A stretch of 9,340 nucleotides of DNA from Anaerolineales bacterium. GTDB lineage: Bacteria > Chloroflexota > Anaerolineae > Anaerolineales > Villigracilaceae. Of this stretch, positions 6,618-9,340 are shown piece by piece. The notes under the pieces were generated by a model. The model was not told the DNA's origin and did not search any database. It worked only from the letters and a program-made list of their open reading frames with translations. The stretch is from NCBI GenBank assembly GCA_024763295.1, contig JANTFU010000077.1, positions 1 through 9,340 of the forward strand. Direction: 5' to 3'. The stretch's first letter is position 1, and every line of letters starts with the position of its first letter. Made by a program: the position numbers and the translations under genes.

Positions 6618-7631
6618 CTATACGCTTCCGCTGGATTGGCGCACAAGAAGTTCCGGTTTCAGGAGAACATAGCGTTCTTTAAGCGCTTCTCCTTGAATCA
6701 ACTTAACAAGCATTTCACACACCCTCCCTCCGATTTCATAAATCGGCTGGTGGAGTGTCGTCAGCGGTGGATGTGAATACTCCGCCATCGGAATATCATC
6801 AAAACCTGTAATCGAAATATCTTTGCCGACCACCATGCCGCGCTCTTGCGCCGCGCTCATTGCGCCAAACGCCATTAGATCATTGCAGGCGGCTATTGCT
6901 GTGGGAGGGGATGCAGAGTCGAGCAATTTGCAGGCTTGTTCATAGCCGCCGCGCTGGGTGAGATCACCAACCAGAATTGGTGCATCGCTCTCCTGTATGC
7001 CTGCTTCCGTTAAACTTTCTTTAAACCCCTGTAAACGATAGTGTGCAAACATCAGCTCGGGCGGCGGGGCGAGGCACCCGATTTTTTTATGCCCCAACGC
7101 AGTCAGATGCCGCACCAAGACTTTCATCCCGTGCGTCCCGTCTTCATCCACAAAGGGGAAATCCAACTTCTCCTCCGCACGTCCAAAGGCGACAAAGGGA
7201 AAATCCGATTCCTGCAAAAGCGTTATCCGCTCATCTTGGCGGCGAGTGCGCACAAGAATAAAACCATCAACTCGTTTGCCCTGAATAGCTGCACGATAAG
7301 CGATCTCTTCCTCTTCGCCCGGCGCGCGGGTCGAAACGAGGATGTCGTAGCCCAATTGCGCTGCCCGATTACCGATCCCTGCCAAAAGTTCGCTAAAAAA
7401 GGGATCGGAAAAACGAGGACCAAAAGTCGGAAGAATGAGACCGAGCGTGTCTGTATGTTGTTTTTGTAGGCGTTGCGCCCAGGTGTTAGGGGAGTAGCCA
7501 AGCTCTTTGGCAATTTTATTGACAAGCGCTTTGGTTTCCTCGCTCACGTCGTCATAATCGTTTAAGGCGCGCGAAACGGTCGTGATTGACTTTCCTGTTG
7601 CATCAGCAATGTCTTTCAACTTGACGACCAT
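6618..7631 (-). CDS. LacI-family transcriptional repressor, first gene of the importer operon
   Basis: 337 residues from the ATG at 7631. The N-terminal helix-turn-helix is VKLKDIADATGKSITTVSRA (3-22), with recognition segment TTVSRALN. A hinge YSPNTWAQRLQ (47-56) follows, then a periplasmic-binding-protein-like effector domain (about 62-330) with typical DTLGLILPTF, VDGFILV and ITGFDDIPMAEYSHPPLTT segments. It should bind a sugar-type inducer, probably the imported glycoside or a product. The frame is open to a TTG at 7712, but that codon lies in the -35 box of the promoter and the extra residues only translate the two operators. The 7631 start has an AAAGGA site and matches the family N-terminus. 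The two palindromes before it are the obvious binding sites, so the protein most likely represses its own operon, including the downstream transport and phosphorylase genes. Confidence 0.95.
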   Translation of the reverse strand: MVVKLKDIADATGKSITTVSRALNDYDDVSEETKALVNKIAKELGYSPNTWAQRLQKQHTDTLGLILPTFGPRFSDPFFSELLAGIGNRAAQLGYDILVSTRAPGEEEEIAYRAAIQGKRVDGFILVRTRRQDERITLLQESDFPFVAFGRAEEKLDFPFVDEDGTHGMKVLVRHLTALGHKKIGCLAPPPELMFAHYRLQGFKESLTEAGIQESDAPILVGDLTQRGGYEQACKLLDSASPPTAIAACNDLMAFGAMSAAQERGMVVGKDISITGFDDIPMAEYSHPPLTTLHQPIYEIGGRVCEMLVKLIQGEALKERYVLLKPELLVRQSSGSV

Positions 7632-7637
7632 GCGGGG

Positions 7638-7643
7638 TCCTTT
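7638..7643 (-). promoter_or_regulatory. Ribosome-binding site of the lacI-family gene
   Basis: AAAGGA on the minus strand, 6 nt before the ATG at 7631. It decides this start over the in-frame TTG upstream, which falls within promoter sequence. Confidence 0.8.
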
Positions 7644-7658
7644 CGCGTCCCTAAAGTT

Positions 7659-7676
7659 TTCCAAAACGTTTTGGAA
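7659..7676. promoter_or_regulatory. LacI-type operator O1 (promoter-proximal transcribed region)
   Basis: Perfect 18-bp palindrome TTCCAAAACGTTTTGGAA with the central CG typical of LacI/GalR-family operators. It lies just downstream of the predicted transcription start (about 7677), where bound repressor would block initiation or elongation. Confidence 0.92.
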
Positions 7677-7683
7677 TATCGGC

Positions 7684-7712
7684 ATTCTATTCCAAAACGT
7701 TTTGGAAGTCAA
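7684..7712 (-). promoter_or_regulatory. Operon promoter, sigma70 type
   Basis: On the minus strand -35 TTGACT (7712-7707) and -10 TAGAAT (7689-7684) are separated by exactly 17 bp. That spacer is operator O2 apart from its outermost base, which is the last base of the -35 box. Start of transcription is expected near A7677-A7679, giving a leader of about 46-48 nt before the lacI ATG. Confidence 0.85.
7690..7707. promoter_or_regulatory. LacI-type operator O2 filling the promoter spacer
   Basis: Second identical copy of TTCCAAAACGTTTTGGAA. Centre-to-centre distance from O1 is 31 bp, close to three helical turns, so two repressor dimers would sit on the same DNA face. Its position between -35 and -10 means repressor and RNA polymerase cannot bind together. 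Confidence 0.92.
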
Positions 7713-7847
7713 GAGGAAACTGAAAATTAACGTTGAATTAACGCGATTCTTTGGCTTTAATTATCTGATTAATTGACTTTAATGGCTTCCGTTTTGACTT
7801 TTTGCCTGTAGTCGCGGGGTACGCCAAAAGAATTTTGCAAAAAAATG
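7713..7847. other. AT-rich part of the lacI-glgA divergent gap with phased direct repeats
   Basis: This section lies upstream of the operon promoter. It holds three short direct-repeat pairs at near-integral helical spacing: ATTAACG at 7726 and 7737 (11 bp), CTTTAAT at 7755 and 7777 (22 bp), and TTGACTTT at 7773 and 7794 (21 bp). They could be an UP-like element or an activator site, or reflect AT-rich composition only. No gene is supported here. Confidence 0.35.
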
Positions 7848-7940
7848 AGTGCGTTGCACCTGCATCGATGGACAATTGCCGTTAGAAAGGTAATAAATTC
7901 TTCGATAGGCATCTTTTTGTCGGAGTAGGTGCGACGCACT
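7848..7940. repeat. Inverted repeat of the AGTGCGTYGCACCT type
   Basis: AGTGCGTTGCACCT (7848-7861) and AGGTGCGACGCACT (7927-7940) are reverse complements at 13 of 14 positions, with 65 nt between. The right arm contains its own odd palindrome GTGCG-a-CGCAC. It is unrelated in sequence to the other three repeats of the window and lies between the operon promoter and glgA. It is probably another dispersed intergenic element rather than a regulatory site of either gene. Confidence 0.65.
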
Positions 7941-8018
7941 CCGTGTGACGACTTTCTTCACCCACAAACTGAAACACACCTTTGATGTGGTTTTTCCATA
8001 GCACCCGCAAAAAAACGA

Positions 8019-8024
8019 TATAAT
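8019..8024 (+). promoter_or_regulatory. Probable -10 box of the glgA promoter
   Basis: Consensus TATAAT 29-34 nt before the glgA ATG. The -35 region is poor: TTTCCA at 7993-7998 has a 20-bp spacer, and no TTGACA lies at 16-18 bp. The expected transcript leader is only about 20 nt, followed by GGAG (8044-8047), 5 nt before the start codon. Confidence 0.6.
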
Positions 8025-8052
8025 CAGGCAACTTTTATCAAACGGAGAAATA

Positions 8053-9340
8053 ATGGCTACTTCCATGAAAATCGCTTTTATCACATCTGAAGCGGTGCCT
8101 TATGTCAAAACCGGTGGACTTGCCGATGTGGCAGGCGCGTTGCCCGCATATCTAAAAAAACTCGGTCACGAACCAATTATTATCTTGCCCCTGTACGGGC
8201 GCATCGACCGTAACAAGTTCAACCTCGAGCGCGACATTAATCCGCTCGGCGTTTGGATGGGCGATACCGAAGAATGGTGCGCTGTTTACAGTACAACCAA
8301 CGCGGATGGGGTGAAGGTTTATTTTATCGATTCCGAAAAATACTTTGCTCGCGACGGCATCTATCACGACAGCGACTTCAACGACTATCTTGACAACCCG
8401 CGCCGCTTTGCCTTTCTCTCGCGCGCCGGGCTGCAACTTTGCAAAGACAAAGGCTTCAAACCCGATATCGTCCACGCCCACGACTGGCAGACCGCGCTCG
8501 CTGCTGCTTATCTCAAAATTTGGCACTGGGACGATCCCGTGCTTGGCAGCGCCGCCAGCGTGCTGACCATTCACAATATTGGCTATCAGGGCAAATATCC
8601 CGCCAAAGATTACGCCTATACCGGTTTGCAGCCCGCCAACTTCACTTCCGAAAAATTTGAAGACAACGGCGGCATGAATTATCTCAAGGGCGGTATCTGG
8701 TATGCCGATATGGTCAACACCGTCAGTCCCAATTACGCGCGCGAAACCCGTACGCCTGAACTCGGCAAAGGCATGGCGATGTATCTCAACGATAAAGGCG
8801 ATCGCTATCTTGGCATCCTAAATGGGGTCGATTATGCGGATTGGAACCCTGCGGTGGATAAACTGATTCCGCAGACCTATACCCCCGAAGATTTATCCGG
8901 TAAAGCGGCTTGTAAAGAAGCGCTCCAGCGTCGGCTGGATCTCGCTGTGGACGCCAATGTCCCGCTGATTGGCATTGTCTCGCGCTTCGCCGACCAAAAA
9001 GGTTTAGACTTGCTCGCCCGTGCTATTGAAGGCATCGTCAACAGCATGCACGTCCAGTTTGCGGTTTTAGGCTCCGGCGATAAAGGGTTGGAAGACTACT
9101 ACGGCAATCTGCCTGTCCGCTATCCGGGCAGAATCGGCTCGTATATTGGTTACGATAATCAACTTGCCCACTGGATCGAAGCGGGCGCCGACTTTTTCTT
9201 GATGCCCTCCCGTTACGAGCCTTGCGGTCTCAACCAAATCTACTCGCTAAAATACGGAACCCTGCCTATCGTCCGTGCGACCGGTGGGCTGGATGACACC
9301 GTCGAACAATATGACGAGCGCAATGGCAACGGAACCGGCT
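8053..9340 (+). CDS. glgA: Glycogen synthase (ADP-glucose type), C-terminus cut by the window edge
   Basis: 429 residues are visible out of roughly 480 usual for bacterial GlgA, so only the last 50 or so are missing. It is a GT5 enzyme that transfers glucose from ADP-glucose to the non-reducing end of alpha-1,4-glucan in the cytosol. Signatures are the N-terminal KTGGLADV loop (19-26), HAHDWQTA (141-148), LTIHNIGYQG (171-180), SRFADQKG (310-317), MPSRYEPCGLNQ with Glu389 (384-395), and GGLDDTV (411-417). The ATG at 8053 has GGAG 5 nt upstream; Met5 at 8065 is a possible alternative. It diverges from the lacI-led operon and has its own TATAAT. No operator copy lies near it, so shared control by the LacI protein is not indicated. 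Starch synthase is the plant name for the same family. Confidence 0.96.
   Translation, partial: MATSMKIAFITSEAVPYVKTGGLADVAGALPAYLKKLGHEPIIILPLYGRIDRNKFNLERDINPLGVWMGDTEEWCAVYSTTNADGVKVYFIDSEKYFARDGIYHDSDFNDYLDNPRRFAFLSRAGLQLCKDKGFKPDIVHAHDWQTALAAAYLKIWHWDDPVLGSAASVLTIHNIGYQGKYPAKDYAYTGLQPANFTSEKFEDNGGMNYLKGGIWYADMVNTVSPNYARETRTPELGKGMAMYLNDKGDRYLGILNGVDYADWNPAVDKLIPQTYTPEDLSGKAACKEALQRRLDLAVDANVPLIGIVSRFADQKGLDLLARAIEGIVNSMHVQFAVLGSGDKGLEDYYGNLPVRYPGRIGSYIGYDNQLAHWIEAGADFFLMPSRYEPCGLNQIYSLKYGTLPIVRATGGLDDTVEQYDERNGNGTG

Noticed and set aside
7632..7712. N-terminal extension of the LacI-family protein to a TTG at 7712
   Set aside because: The codon lies in the -35 box and the extra residues translate the two operators; the 7631 ATG has a ribosome-binding site and the family N-terminus.
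1364..7940. CRISPR array
   Set aside because: The repeats are pairs of inverted units from different families, without regular spacing or direct repetition.
7779..8084. Open frame of 101 codons on the minus strand
   Set aside because: It overlaps the glgA promoter and start, spans a repeat, and shows no recognisable domain.
8152..8574. 140-codon minus-strand frame within glgA
   Set aside because: Antisense shadow of a well-conserved GT5 enzyme.

Overview
The window looks like a Chloroflexota chromosome, most likely from the Anaerolineae. The main pointer is the solute-binding lipoprotein: a LAAC lipobox followed by a Val/Thr/Lys/Glu linker (VTKEVVVTQEVPVEV...) that I associate with Chloroflexota binding proteins. 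Base composition is mid-range and several intergenic gaps hold short palindromic repeats. The assignment rests on recall of such sequences, not on a search.

Positions 1 to about 7710 form one minus-strand locus, read right to left. It starts at a sigma70-type promoter (7684-7712) whose 17-bp spacer is filled by a perfect 18-bp LacI-type operator. A second identical operator lies 31 bp downstream. Then come a LacI-family repressor (7631-6618), a solute-binding lipoprotein (6537-5107), an intrinsic terminator/attenuator (5062-5091), two sugar ABC permeases separated by 2 nt (4876-3929 and 3926-3033), a perfect 13-bp hairpin (2975-3010), a GT4 glycosyltransferase (2840-1482) and a GH13_18 phosphorylase (1321 to beyond the left edge). 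No ABC ATPase is present, so the importer presumably uses a shared MsmK/UgpC-like subunit encoded elsewhere.

The phosphorylase resembles the glucosylglycerate phosphorylase (YcjM-like) branch of GH13_18 more than classical sucrose phosphorylase. My reading is that the operon imports a glucosylglycerate-type or related glucoside and splits it with phosphate to alpha-glucose-1-phosphate. The GT4 gene in an otherwise catabolic operon is the least explained part. It could make or extend a glycoside, for example a mannosylglucosylglycerate-like compatible solute.

On the plus strand, diverging from lacI after a 421-bp gap, glgA (glycogen synthase) begins at 8053 and runs off the right edge. Glucose-1-phosphate from the phosphorylase could feed ADP-glucose and glycogen synthesis, but that link is inferred from adjacency.

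Four different palindromic repeat families sit in the intergenic gaps (1364-1475, 2866-2955, 4907-5025, 7848-7940) and none lies inside a gene. I saw no tRNA, rRNA, CRISPR array, transposase or phage gene.
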